This document shows positions 1-10,725 of a DNA stretch of 64,000 nt, piece after piece. This DNA comes from Magicicada septendecula (taxonomy: Eukaryota > Arthropoda > Insecta > Hemiptera > Cicadidae): assembly GCA_034769895.1 (NCBI GenBank), contig CM068372.1:233882843-233946842 (forward strand). The letters are read 5' to 3'. Under the pieces are notes generated by a model. That model saw only the letters and a list, made by a program, of their open reading frames with translations, was not told the origin of the DNA and made no database searches. The translations under genes and the position numbers were made by a program. Position 1 is the first letter of the stretch, and every line of letters starts with the position of its first letter.

Positions 1-455
1 TACTGTTAATATGTCTATACCAAATCAGCCTAATTTTTTATTTTTTACCTATTATATACCTAAGCCTACCATCATTATTGCTTTTATGTCAGCGTTTGGG
101 ATGTGCTGAGTCTTCAATGTTTTGTAACTTTTCCTGAGCGCTTCCACTTCTAGGAATTGCAGTCTTTCCGTGAGATTTTTTCTTATTTTCCACACTATAT
201 AGTTGTACAAGTTTACCCGTGTCTATCGTATGGTAGTCTATTATTGTCATCAAATTCCATTTGTTTATTGGACGTCGTTGACGTGCACGACTTTCTGTTT
301 CTCTCTCTGAAGTTGGTATTTCACTTAATATTGTGCCTAAATACTTAAAACACCTTGCAGTTGTTGATGAGTGTTTTCTGTATCAAAGAATTCTCCTTTC
401 CTAACTTACACGTCGTTGAGTATTATTCTTGTAACAAGTCAGCGGATAAATTGAG
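1..455. other. unassigned AT-rich sequence
   Basis: Only short open frames without recognisable motifs are present. No repeat end or gene was identified before the PLE insertion that starts at 467. Confidence 0.5.
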
Positions 456-521
456 TAATAAGTATTTAATTAGTAAAATAGTTTACCTTTTTCTTGTCCG
501 TCTGGTGGCCTTTTCTCTATA

Positions 522-567
522 TTTCATTCAACGCGTTTCAGGACATATGCCCCATCATCAGGATATC
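522..567 (-). ncRNA. hammerhead ribozyme-like motif (left border of PLE)
   Basis: On the minus strand: CTGATGA (core box at 555-561), a short hairpin with GGGG and TCCT arms, GAAAC, a 2-nt loop, then GTT with predicted cleavage near 530. This is the mirror of the right-hand copy. Stem I is weak, so activity is uncertain. Confidence 0.6.
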
Positions 568-733
568 CCTTGTTGAAGTTCGTCGGTCGTTAAAATATTA
601 AAAACACTGTATATACAATTCTACACATAACAATAAATATAATATAAACATAAAAACACATAAAATACCCAGATTTTAGACACACACGATATCGGTGGTG
701 CGCACCACGACATGCTATAGTCGACTGCAGTGT

Positions 734-1600
734 TCATGTTGTTATATGTCGTGCACTATGGACCTTGCTCTGTATTCTTATCGCTGTGTCGTATAATAGA
801 TTGGACTGGAAATTCAGCTGATCGTTAAGGATGACTTCTTCTGTTTTTTTATTTTTGTAGGCCTTATATATTTCGTATTCTTCGATAGCATTCATATAAT
901 TTCCTTTTCTGCATATATGGAGGGGTTGAAAGTTCGTTGTGAAATCAGTATAACTATGGTTGTTGTCCATCAGATGGCGCGCGTAATTTGACACTGTTTT
1001 ACTAAATTCTTTTTTAGGTAAATGTTCTTTGAATCGTTTTTTAAAAGGTCTACCAGTTTGGCCAATGTAAAAGCTGTCGCAGTCATTGCATATTATCTTA
1101 TAAACGCCCGTCCTGTCTTCAATTGATTTTGAATGTTTAGGTAAGAGTATCTTATTAATGTTATTATTAGTTCGGTAAGCCATTTTTATATTTATCCCAC
1201 CGAATACTTTGTTTAAAATTTTGGGTAGGGTGTTACCATATTCTGATGCTATATACCTAATTTTATTTCTATTATTTTCTTGTAATTCTATGTTGTTTTT
1301 CTTTTTTCTGTGTTTCTTGACTAAATTATCTACGATTGATCTTTTATAACCATTAGCCTTAGCTATGTATTTGATCGTGTTCAGTTCTTCGTGAAAATCT
1401 TTGTCTTCTAATGGTATGGAAAGTAACCTATGTATTAAACTATGATAAGCTGCCATTTTCTGAGAAAAGGGATGATGTGATTCAGCATTTATCGTGAGAT
1501 CCGTGGTTGTCGGTTTTCGGTATATTTGATATTGGAATTTATCATCTAGTCTTGTAACTGTCAGGTCGAGGAAGTTAAGTTTATTATTTAAGTTAAACAC
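734..1600 (-). pseudogene. PLE polyprotein C-terminal part: end of RT and GIY-YIG endonuclease (5'-truncated)
   Basis: An open frame of 288 codons, entered at a GTG that is only the truncation point and not a native start. It begins in the segment after the RT catalytic motif (LNFLDLTV, YRKPTTTDLT, then HPFSQKMAAYHS). It continues through a basic linker and ends in a GIY-YIG nuclease: GVYK, a CNDC pair, FYIGQTGR, then KEHL. The CxxC between the two half-motifs is typical of endonuclease-bearing Penelope/Poseidon-type PLEs. The RT palm is missing, so this copy cannot act alone. PLE proteins copy their RNA at a nicked chromosomal target. The nuclease part is repeated in opposite orientation at 1595-2176 with the same reading. 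Confidence 0.88.
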
Positions 1601-2176
1601 AGAAAAAAGAAAAACAACATAGAATTACAAGAAAATAATAGAAATAAAATTAGGTATATAGCATCAGAATATGGTAACACCCTACCCAAAATTTTAAACA
1701 AAGTATTCGGTGGGATAAATATAAAAATGGCTTACCGAACTAATAATAACATTAATAAGATACTCTTACCTAAACATTCAAAATCAATTGAAGACAGGAC
1801 GGGCGTTTATAAGATAATATGCAATGACTGCGACAGCTTTTACATTGGCCAAACTGGTAGACCTTTTAAAAAACGATTCAAAGAACATTTACCTAAAAAA
1901 GAATTTAGTAAAACAGTGTCAAATTACGCGCGCCATCTGATGGACAACAACCATAGTTATACTGATTTCACAACGAACTTTCAACCCCTCCATATATGCA
2001 GAAAAGGAAATTATATGAATGCTATCGAAGAATACGAAATATATAAGGCCTACAAAAATAAAAAAACAGAAGAAGTCATCCTTAACGATCAGCTGAATTT
2101 CCAGTCCAATCTATTATACGACACAGCTATAAGAATACAGAGCAAGGTCCATAGTGCACGACATATAACAACATGA
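1595..2176 (+). pseudogene. PLE GIY-YIG endonuclease fragment, mirror copy
   Basis: In-frame coding begins at the copy junction (AAA CAC at 1595) and runs to TGA after the residues SARHITT. The first in-frame ATG, at 1727, is internal. It reads the basic linker and then GVYK, CNDC, FYIGQTGR and the C-terminal helix rich in E, Y and K, identical in protein to the minus-strand copy. The length, about 193 codons, covers only the nuclease quarter of a normal PLE protein of around 800 residues. Transcription across 467-2443 would give an RNA able to fold into a long perfect duplex. Confidence 0.85.
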
Positions 2177-2342
2177 ACACTGCAGTCGACTATAGCATGT
2201 CGTGGTGCGCACCACCGATATCGTGTGTATCTAAAATCTGGGTATTTTATGTGTTTTTATGTTTATATTATATTTATTGTTATGTGTAGAATTGTATATA
2301 CAGTGTTTTTAATATTTTAACGACCGACGAACTTCAACAAGG

Positions 2343-2388
2343 GATATCCTGATGATGGGGCATATGTCCTGAAACGCGTTGAATGAAA
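2343..2388 (+). ncRNA. hammerhead ribozyme-like motif (right border of PLE)
   Basis: CTGATGA at 2349-2355, stem II GGGG/UCCU closed by two wobble pairs, GAAAC at 2371-2375, GC loop, and GUU ending at 2380 as cleavage site. The type I hammerhead with a 2-bp stem III is the form known from PLEs. Only the first stem I pairs are clear here. Confidence 0.6.
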
Positions 2389-2492
2389 TATAGAGAAAAG
2401 GCCACTAGACGGACAAGAAAAAGGTAAACTATTTTACTAATTATATACTATAAGTGGCTTGGATACCGGAAAACATGGATCTAATAAGTATT

Positions 2493-3239
2493 GTAAATGG
2501 ATAAAAGTATTACTTAAAGTGAGAATAGTCTTCCAGAAATTGTTACACGTACAGTAGATTACAGTAGGTTACAGTTTATTTATTTAATGGACTGTGTATT
2601 TGCTACAGTCCTCTTTTATTGTCATCATATTACAAGATCCAATCCACTTCCTACCATCCTTCGGCTAGACAAAACAGAAGCGCTTGTCTTATGTTTCGCC
2701 CTTGATTCGTAATCAGTTGCATCTGTTATTCAAATTTACGTTTACATGTTTTCAGCTCAGTATAAACACTCCTGCTTTAATGGCTGCAACAGGTCGATCT
2801 CAGTTTTCACACTGAAGATTTCACGGAAATATACAATGTTTAATATCATTTACATATCTTTATTATTATATCGACGTAGTAAAGAGTGTCCGTTAAAGGG
2901 ATGTAATAAGATATGTTAAATGTGTAAATTACCTTTTTTAACTTATTAAAAATTAAAAATTGATCACTTATGATGCTGCCCACCAGTAGGTTCCCGAGTG
3001 TAAGTGTGACCCTCAGATGCTTTTTAGTTGGAAACCACTGATTACGTATGAAAATGATCTCGGAGATGACGAGAACACAGTGTCCTCATCTATCATTTTC
3101 ATCACTTTCGACGGCCAGAAATTTTGTTTCTATACATCAATCTTCGAACAGTCATATAAATATCCCTTGAGACTCGTATAACCGGTGTGTAAAACTATGC
3201 GCTTTTGCAAAATGTTAATGAGCAGCTTATAATGTAATT
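2493..3239. other. unassigned sequence with a possible hAT end
   Basis: No coding signal seen. Near 3029-3043 the sequence resembles a hAT terminus on the minus strand (it reads CAGTGGTTTCCAACT), but no partner end was found, so no element is called. Confidence 0.35.
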
Positions 3240-5958
3240 ATTATTTCGAGATTTTTTTTTTGAAATTTTGAGTATTGCGAGAGAAGTACACCAGCAATTA
3301 GAGCCCGTCAAAAGTGACACATGTTAGCTTTGTTCGAGGGTGGGCGACGAAAAGGAACAAACCTTTCCTTTCCGTTAAAATGACGTAAAAACCATTAACC
3401 AACGATGAGCAGTACAGCACACGTTGTGACGAACTGGACCATGCGTGGGAACGCTTGACTCCAATTATAACAAAGGAATGCTACCCTTACATCTGTCCAG
3501 TAACGAGAAAAATACATAGCCAACGGTAAGAGTTTTGTTCGAAACCATGTGTGCGACTTATAGTAAAACAATAGTTGGTGCACAGACAATGGACAATGCG
3601 ACTGAGTGACGCTTGTGGAGAACACAGATGTTATGCCACCCGTAGTTCATCGAAGGAAGTCGATAGTGTCTCAACAATAAGGGAATTTGACACGCTACAC
3701 CAAAAGTAGCAGATGTGATTTCGGAAGCAAGGCCTTAACACAGATTCCAAGAACAGGGCAACGGACGAAAGACAGCAACTCGTCGAGTCCACGTGGACTG
3801 CGTCAAACTCAAGTTAAGAAAGCCAACCAGCCAATGAGGAACGAGAATTCCGAAGGGAGCAACTGAAAGGGATGATGCTGACAGAAGCCGGCGACCAGAG
3901 AGCAAATCCCGAGTAAGGACATCCCTCTCCAAACGGCGTTGGGTGGAGAATTCGCCAGAAATACAGACTGGAGACGAGAGGACACAGGGAGGTCCATGCA
4001 ATAAGCCTATCAGAGATGATTTGGTGGTAAGTTGGAGCGATCATCGGAGTTACAAGAGTGGGAATATCGAAAGGAATAAAAACTGAATACTCAAGGGGAC
4101 GCGCTCTCAGTTCTCAGTTCATTCGAATTTTTACTTAGTTCATTCAAAACTGTACTCAGTTCATAAAAACTTTGCGCAGTATTTCAGTTATATCGGTACT
4201 TCATCAATTTCAGTGAGTCAAAGTTTTCTTCCAGTACATTGTTATTTTCAGTATCTCAGTAACCCAGTAATTCGCAGTATTTCATTAGATACTATAAAGA
4301 CTTTGTTCAGACTTAATGGAAGTGCGTGAATAAGACTTAGAACGCCAAAACGGAACGGTAGTGTTCGCGATGACGCGCGAATAACGAACTTTATAAACTA
4401 TATGTAATACACTGTCATAAAGGGTGATAATATTTAGCAGTGACATTCTTGAACCTTTACATAAAGTAGTGATACTACACTATTTCGTAATAAAGTCAAG
4501 TGATAGCAATGATTATAATTGCCTAATGAACTTGAAAGCAATCTAGGCGTCGCAGGAGAGTAAAACGCGCAAGATGAAAGACTATTAAGTGCGTAACGGT
4601 ATCAAGCTGTTAATCGCGTCAATAAACTCACGCGAATACGCATAGTCGACAGATTCTAAGTGCTATGCCCCAACTTACACTGTGGCAATCTCAAAACTCA
4701 TAGCGAATGTCGCGGAGTGCGGACTAGTGTTCTCGGACGATGTACGTATAGAAATCGAAAGTGTCAATCACACGTGCTATATGGATTAACATCAACCGTC
4801 AACGAAGGAACCTGCATGGATACACCATGGGAGCGATACATCACAACAGAACGAGTAACGTACAAAATCAATCTCTTATTATAGTTATTAATTTATCAAA
4901 ATACCACTGACCTGACACTTAGAACCAAACCACCTGAGAATTTTATAAACAAGAGTCAGATAGAATACGAATCTATAGGTAGGGATCATTATGTTATAGA
5001 GTATTGCACATGTATTCTTGTTAGTGTATGTATATGTCTATTGTAACTACGTATGTGTTCTAATATGTCTGTTGCAGGAACATGATTTTAACTATGCATA
5101 TGCTTAATATGTGTATTGTTAGTATATGAGTATTTCATGTATATAAATGTTTAATGTGTTTTGACGTAAAACTACTTAATGCAAATTATGAGCACACCAC
5201 ATTGGTAGCTAGTAACGTCACTACGCACGAATAAGTGCCTATATTTGATTGTTCTTTTAATTATTTAAAACTTGTTCTTTCAATTATTTAAACGTGGTAT
5301 AGAATTTTATTGTCTTTTAGAAAGATTTGTAAGTGCTCTTATTATATGATTTATGTTATGATATGAATACGGATGAGATACGATATTTTAATAAACGTAT
5401 TTTAGAATGGATTCGTTCGTGTTATATTGATTTGTGTAAGACCTGACTCACAAGTTAACTTCTCACTAAATAGAATCTATAACTCATGATTCAATTTAAT
5501 ATAGTTTATCAATTACCTTGCTTACAAATATACTCAGACTAGAAGCTTGGTTGGCAGTTAAAGTCAAAATCAATTTCATGTTTAACAAGTTTGATTGTGG
5601 TTTACAAATTAATAATAATTTAATTCATGCAATTAACTAAAGAAATATATTTAATTATCATTGTATATGACATCCAACTGTAGGGCCAAATAAAGTAGAG
5701 AAACACGACAGAGTCGTACAGATAGCATTTTCATAAATACAGATGAAATAATATATAAATTTAGTAAATAAGTTATGCAATTAAATCAGCATCATTAATT
5801 ACATCGTATATAGTGCCCAACGCGTTGCATAATTACAGTGTACATGGCGCAACGACGTGGCGCGTAATTAGATGAAAGATATGCAAAGTATATCACAGTA
5901 ATTTCCTATAATTAAAAAGAATGTCAATTAATTAATTTTGATTAATTAATAAACATTG
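3240..5958 (+). mobile_element. degenerate LTR-like region related to the LTRs at 48.4 and 53.8 kb
   Basis: The left boundary is only approximate. Landmarks shared in order with the two better LTRs are an ATAAAAACTGA box followed by a cluster of CTCAGT motifs (about 4074-4160), a CTGACCTGAC block near 4908, and an AT-rich 3' part. It ends in TGTATA at 5958 and is directly followed by TGGCCTCCCAACGTGGGG, which resembles a tRNA-Lys primer-binding site. No TSD was found and no gag or pol follows. It is much more diverged than the other two copies. Confidence 0.4.
4074..4160 (+). promoter_or_regulatory. putative LTR promoter: ATAAAAA box and repeated CTCAGT initiators
   Basis: AATAAAAACTGA is followed about 30 nt later by GCTCTCAGTTCTCAGTTC. 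TCAGT is the arthropod initiator consensus. The same arrangement occurs at 49.28 and 54.64 kb inside better defined LTRs. Promoter function is inferred. Confidence 0.4.
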
Positions 5959-6437
5959 TATATGGCCTCCCAACGTGGGGAAGCAAGCGAGCTTTAGTGG
6001 AAGAATCAACAGTTGTATACGACCTCCCAAACTTGGGGTTAGTTACACTTTAATTACGACCTAATTAAAAAGATAATTAATTAATTTATGCAATAAATTT
6101 GCATAATTAATAACATTGTAAGCTGTATCACAGATAATGGAAAATATGTTCCAGTCGGTTGTAAAAGTACTTTCTTCTACTACAATGTGTTGGCTCATTT
6201 CGCTGTGTGTGTGTGTGTGTGTGGGCGCGCGTGTATGTGTGTTGTTAATATTCTGAATCGAAAACGTCAAAATGTTGTATAAAGCCAATTAAAAAATTGA
6301 TTATTACATTTTTGATGTATACATTCTGGTATGTAGGCTATACAACCATGTTGGTCTTTAAACATTCAAATTTAACCACGTTCAAATTCATTTGAAAGGC
6401 ATTAACAATGTTTCGTAATAAATTCAAAGCGCTAATT
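5959..6437. other. AT-rich stretch with repeated primer-binding-site-like blocks
   Basis: PBS-like strings follow TATA-type AT-rich segments at about 5959 and 6018, with weaker ones upstream near 5685, 5812 and 5843. A short TG tract lies near 6205-6224. No coding sequence is supported. Confidence 0.4.
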
Positions 6438-6445
6438 CCATAAAA

Positions 6446-7034
6446 CAGGGGTGTCCAACTCTGCATTCCCAGATAACCATTTACCATCTAAGTATCCAGT
6501 CTGGAGGATAGCTTTACTTATTCAGCGTATGTATCATTTTTTTATCACATTGCTGTATACATACTACAGATAACAAACATGCATGAGGATTATACTTACG
6601 TGCGCTAACGTTCTTAAACATTAATACGTAAGTTCAGCTATTTAAATGCATTCAAATGTCTGGTTAAACGATTCACACTGTATTAAGGCAAAGGCGTTTT
6701 ATTTACTCAACATAGAAAGATTATTCGATTGAGTACACATATATAGGACAGTACTTGAACTGTGTCATACAGTTTCTTCTTTGAACTTAATGTTACTTAG
6801 TATGAATTTAATAACATAGATATTTTGCATTACTACAAAGCAGTAGAGTTTGTTTTATTCGAATAAAAACCGCTACTATTCATACGGACTAAAAAATTTA
6901 GATGTGAGCAGTAATTTTCATTTTAGTTTAAACAATAACCAGAGAGAAATTTTATTTTTCTCTGTCAATTTTCGACACAATTTTTAACGAAGACCGCACA
7001 AAAATACCTCGGAGCCGTGTGTTGGACAGTTCTG
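6446..7034. mobile_element. non-autonomous hAT element
   Basis: The left end reads CAGGGGTGTCCAACTCTG and the right end, reverse-complemented, CAGAACTGTCCAACACACGG. The 8-bp flanks are CCATAAAA (6438-6445) and CCATAAAT (7035-7042), 7 of 8 identical. The element is 589 bp and has no transposase frame. hAT elements make 8-bp TSDs and often start with CAG. Confidence 0.75.
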
Positions 7035-7042
7035 CCATAAAT

Positions 7043-7637
7043 TATAATCACGACATTCTTATCTGTGTTAAAAACATGATATTACAAAAACTTCAAAACT
7101 TTTGTTGACAACTGCGATTCTATCCTACCAATGTTTCCACGTGCAAAGGTTTCACAGATGGCACAACGGAATCAATACACGTGCAATCCGCCATGGATTA
7201 CTTACATCTGCACGAGCCTACAGAAAAACAAATTACACAAAGGAATCGCATATACACGTAAAAATTATCTGGGCTTTGATGGCTTTGAATCTGAAACACC
7301 TGTGTACAATAGACAAAGAAATTATTCCTGTAAACTGAAACACTGTCGGTTTTTTAAAACGTCATGTTCTAAGCGTGTCACACAGTATGAAATCAGCCAA
7401 GTTTTATAAGTTCACGGAGTAACGGAGCGAGATTTTTTTCGGGGGGGGGGATTAATTTTTAGTTCCGGTACATTAGTCGTCTTGCCAGTACGAAATCACT
7501 TCCTATAAGCAATTCTAGCTCTCTGGTGGTTGAGGGGTTGTTCAAATTTTTATCCTACTTTTTGACGTTATATCCTCTCAGCGAGTAGAGGAGAGATAGT
7601 ATTCGAATATTCATTTCGAGTATTCGAGTATTCAGCC
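7043..7637. other. no recognisable feature
   Basis: Two overlapping short open frames around 7102-7409 show no known motif. A G10 run lies at about 7440-7450. Nothing else was recognised. Confidence 0.4.
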
Positions 7638-7650
7638 CGTAGTTTATTCA

Positions 7651-7765
7651 ATTAATCGGAAATCTACACACCTCATCATTTCCGATCTAATGACGAGCTG
7701 TGAAGCTTGAAAGCGCTAATCGGAATAATTTCTCTATAGTGGTGTACAAAAGTATTAATTCTGTT
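7651..7765 (+). mobile_element. minimal PLE insertion (115 bp) with 13-bp TSD
   Basis: The exact repeat CGTAGTTTATTCA occurs at 7638-7650 and 7766-7778. The enclosed 115 bp carry a hammerhead relic and the PLE leader sequence TATAGTGGTGT, as in the 10.7-kb and 15.3-kb copies. It extends 47 nt beyond the predicted cleavage position, matching the short border class of the other insertions. No coding sequence is present. Confidence 0.8.
7680..7725 (+). ncRNA. decayed hammerhead ribozyme
   Basis: Stem I (TTCCGAT/ATCGGAA), stem II (GAGCT/AGCTT with GTGA loop), GAAAG and CTA are intact. The core box has changed from CTGACGA to CTAATGA with a shifted spacing, so it should be inactive. Confidence 0.65.
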
Positions 7766-8067
7766 CGTAGTTTATTCAGTCTACACATAATTACAGACGT
7801 GAATTCACTAAGCCAAAAATATAAAAAAATTTCGTACAAAACATTTAACACTATCAGCTTCTGCAGAAGACAGGATAAAATGTTGCCCCTTAATTCATTT
7901 ATATTGTAATGTAAGAACACATCTTTAGTGTTCATGACTTTTTAAATTTTAGATTCAATGTAACCCGTACGTTTTCACACTTACCTTTATGATTACAAAA
8001 AAAATATCAACAATTATTTGGTTTTATATAATAATGAAACTTTCACTTGTGAACTTACTTGTCTTTT

Positions 8068-8114
8068 CTCGTCGAACGCGTTTCAGCGTAGTGTTCGCCT
8101 TCGTCAGCTTAGAG
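8068..8114 (-). ncRNA. hammerhead ribozyme (left arm)
   Basis: Minus strand: CTGACGA (8101-8107), stem II with GGCG facing TACGCT (one arm position mutated relative to the right copy), GAAAC, GC loop, GTT. Stem I has an internal loop and a distal CTC/GAG helix. Confidence 0.65.
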
Positions 8115-8150
8115 ACAGACTGGCAAGCTGCCAAGCTTAGGGCATTCTGT

Positions 8151-8197
8151 CTCTAAGCTGACGAAGGCGAACACTACGCCGAAACGCGTTCGACGAG
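8151..8197 (+). ncRNA. hammerhead ribozyme (right arm)
   Basis: CTGACGA at 8158-8164, perfect stem II GGCG/CGCC, GAAAC at 8181-8185, GC loop and GUU cleavage triplet ending at 8190. Stem I shows one closing pair, an internal loop and a distal CUC/GAG helix, as in type I hammerheads. Confidence 0.72.
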
Positions 8198-8581
8198 AAA
8201 AGACAAGTAAGTTCACAAGTGAAAGTTTCATTATTATATAAAGTGTAGTGCTGTGAAAAAAGATGATGAACAATCAAGACAACTACAATTATTTTGTTTC
8301 TTTTAATTTTTGTAGTCTTATTCACAACAATCTAACCCCTCCCCAGAACATTCCAAGAACCTGCGACTGATGAATTCTAATTCCACGCGGATTCGATGTG
8401 AGGATGTTATTTTATTAACGGGACAATCTGATTGGTCCACAAAGACGACGTCTCAGTTTTAAGAATAATTACATCCAAGGCTTCCGTCTATATACGTTTT
8501 GACCGCGGCTACTTTACTAGACGAGGCCTTTCGGTGTCATCGCATTAATCAAGTGCCAAACAACGACAAGCAGGGTTTAGG

Positions 8582-9352
8582 CAGGGACGGATTAGAAGTG
8601 CGTGGTGCCCTACGCTGCCATCAGACTGGTGCCCCACCCCGATTCAAAATTCAACATTTTAACCATTATTTTCACTGCTAAATGGCATACACAATTTAAA
8701 AAGTTAACAATTATTTTATTAAACTTTCAAATTACAACAAATATTTAGCTAAATAGTTATTACAATGAGCATAGTAGTACTTAAGCTTAGAAAATACTAA
8801 TCGATCCATTTTTGTATTGATTAGCCTTAACGAAGTTGCCTTGAATTTCTTCTAAATCGAGCGATTCAAGTATCTCGCTTTCAACATTCAAACTTGCTAA
8901 CGAAGATAATCTCTCATCTCCCATAGTTGAAATCAACATATCTTTAATGCGTTTTAATACAGAAAATGATCTTTCATGTTCGCAGTTAGCTATTGGAATC
9001 GTAAAAAGCAGACGATAAACAATGCATATACTCGGAAAAACATCAATCGTTTTACAATCAATAATCCAGTTTAATACTTTGAGCGGACAAAACGTGTTAT
9101 CATGGAATCTATCATCTTCATTCGAACAATTTGAAAAAATCTCTCTTGTAATTTTATTCGTGGCACAAAGTGCTTCAATTCTATTAGAAGATCATTATTC
9201 AAATCATTCGAGTAAACTTCTATAAAAGCTTTCGCTTGATTTTCCAACTCGACACTCTCTATGGTTAATAACTGCATAAGAAAACCAAACAATTGCGTAA
9301 TGTGATCATAAGCTTTGCTTCGTTTTGTCAATTCATCTGTGTGGTGCCCCAT
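8582..9352 (-). mobile_element. partial hAT element with transposase remnant
   Basis: The plus-strand left end at 8582 reads CAGGGACGGATTAG, close to the opposite end CTTAATCCGTCCCTG of the hAT copy ending at 29467. The transposase remnant lies inside on the minus strand. No second end or TSD was found, so the far side is lost or unrecognised. Confidence 0.6.
8775..9352 (-). pseudogene. hAT transposase C-terminal fragment (dimerisation domain)
   Basis: Reverse-strand reading gives the hAT C-terminal signature: TIPIANCEHERSFSVLKRIK (about 8938-8999), then MLISTMGDERLSSLA and the LNVES segment. Upstream, an open stretch (9071-9352) fits the region before the dimerisation domain, with repeated ELKHF-type helices. 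The two pieces are in different frames, so the gene is broken. hAT transposases cut and paste DNA through an RNase H-like core; that catalytic core is not recognisable here. The ERSFS motif and following helix are seen, and the assignment to hAT follows from that motif. Confidence 0.78.
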
Positions 9353-9709
9353 CTGTCAGCTGAGGCCCTGGTGCCCGGTGCTGCAGCATATCCTAGCGTT
9401 TTGTATAATGCGCCACTGGCTCTAGGCATGACCATTGTTTAAAGACTTGATAACGGTGAAATGCCTCGTTCAGCACGAACCAGGTCTGCAACAAATTACG
9501 ATAAATTTGGAATTACGAAAATTGCTGATAAAAGTAACTTGATTGAAATACACGAATAAGTTAACAATTTTAAGTTATCACTTTTATACTCTTGTCAGGA
9601 TTTGAAGTTAATGTGTTGGTACGACTCCATTATTCTAGTCGTACCTAACCAGACCAAAAGTCTTCAACCACGTAGGCCTTCTTAAATTTCCTACGTATCC
9701 ATTAGGGCA
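9353..9709. other. no recognisable feature
   Basis: The sequence between the hAT relic and the next hAT element has no convincing coding or repeat signal. Confidence 0.4.
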
Positions 9710-10001
9710 GTGGTTCTCGAACTTTTTAAGTCTGGTACCTACCTTTAAGTATATTACACTTCATGGGACCCATAAGCATGGGCGCCGGTAGAATTATTTG
9801 TAGGAGCATGCACCCAGTTTATACGCCTGATCATATTTTTGCTAACGTCGAGTACTTTAAGCCCTCTTTTACGCTTAAACAAATTATACATTATTAATTC
9901 TAGAAAAGTAAATATGTAATTCAGAAAACTAACTTACTATAACTAAACACATTCTGAAAGTGGAAACAAAACCATTTTTTTACTCATCGAACTAATGTGA
10001 C

Positions 10002-10215
10002 AGGTGGGGCTGCCTTTTCCGCATAAGCTGAGGTATGTTGAGTTCAAGGCTGGTTAACTCAAGTCGTAAATCTGATTGCGCGTCATGTCTATTTCTGTAC
10101 TTACTTTTCACTTGAATCAGAGATGAAAATCCCTTTTCACACAAATATGAGGTGGAGAATGGCATGAGCAACTTTAATACGTCATCCGATAGTTTAGGAT
10201 ACTCACCTCTTAAAG
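10002..10215 (-). pseudogene. hAT transposase C-terminal fragment (ZBED/SCAND3-like)
   Basis: Reverse-strand reading in one frame gives EYPKLSDDVLKLLMPFSTSY, then LCEKGFSSLIQVKSKYRNR and a DLRLELTSLE helix, ending at a TAG (10002-10004). The FSTSYLCEKGFSSL block with the following KSKYRN is the standard hAT dimerisation region found in ZBED- and SCAND3-type proteins. About 70 codons remain of a protein normally over 500 residues. The rest of the element is non-coding or deleted. This is a relic and the residual frame need not be expressed. Confidence 0.82.
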
Positions 10216-10592
10216 ATACTCAAAACTTAAGTCTGAATCTAAAAAAAGCAGTCTGGATAGAAATGTGAGATGATGACAGTTGACCCTCGTCGGCAACCGC
10301 GTACACACACACAAAGAGGTGGGCGGAAATACCAAGCGACACCTGAAGTCGACATGCATTTGACACACAGACAATTAAGAACTCGTTGCTGCAACCGAAA
10401 TGACAGATATCCGATTCCTTGAGTTAAACATCAGAGAGATGCCGGTAAAAACCAATGGTAGAGCTCAAATAACAGAAACGCAGAGTTTAGATTACGTACA
10501 AAACGGGTTGAATTGAAATTTTTAAAAGAATATATCTGAGTAATTTAAGTGTAATAAGCAGAATTATCACTGTTGCACACCACTATATAAAA

Positions 10593-10643
10593 ATATTCCG
10601 ATTAGCGCTTTCAAGCTTCACAGCTCATCGTCAGATCGGATAT
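10593..10643 (-). ncRNA. hammerhead ribozyme (left arm)
   Basis: Exact mirror of the right arm: CTGACGA at 10628-10634, stem II GAGCT/AGCTT, GAAAG, CG loop, CTA. Stem I pairs ATATCCGAT with the ATCGGAATAT strand. Confidence 0.82.
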
Positions 10644-10674
10644 GAAACAAAAATCTTTGTATGATTTTTGTTTC

Positions 10675-10725
10675 ATATCCGATCTGACGATGAGCTGTGA
10701 AGCTTGAAAGCGCTAATCGGAATAT
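10675..10725 (+). ncRNA. hammerhead ribozyme (right arm)
   Basis: Stem I ATATCCGAT (10675-10683) pairs with ATCGGAATAT (from 10716). CTGACGA lies at 10684-10690. Stem II is GAGCU/AGCUU with loop GUGA, then GAAA. Stem III is A-U and G-C with a 2-nt CG loop, and the cleavage triplet is CUA ending at 10715. All core residues of a type I hammerhead are present. Confidence 0.85.

Larger units (their letters stand above)
467..2481. mobile_element. Penelope-like element, fold-back insertion with 11-bp TSD
   Basis: Two head-to-head partial copies of one PLE. The minus-strand copy fills about 467-1600 and the plus-strand copy about 1595-2481. Positions 467-1313 are nearly perfectly inverted at about 1597-2443, since paired positions sum to 2910. 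The exact 11-bp repeat TAATAAGTATT lies at 456-466 and 2482-2492, so the whole structure is one insertion. The right border extends 38 nt further past the hammerhead than the left. The two copies meet in the 6-bp overlap AAACAC (1595-1600). Both are 5'-truncated, so the 3' end (GIY-YIG and hammerhead) of each faces outward. The TSD and inverted arms are seen; joining of two cDNAs is inferred. Confidence 0.9.
8020..8284. mobile_element. PLE fold-back insertion (265 bp): two opposed hammerheads
   Basis: Inverted arms of about 95 bp (paired positions sum to 16265) surround a spacer near 8121-8144. Each arm carries a hammerhead with its 3' side outward. ACAATTATTT flanks it at 8010-8019 and 8285-8294 (10 bp, then one T insertion). 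The right border runs 94 nt past the cleavage site and the left 55 nt. No protein is encoded. Confidence 0.8.

Noticed and set aside
3029..3043. Possible hAT end (minus strand CAGTGGTTTCCAACT)
   Set aside because: No opposite end, TSD or transposase was found.
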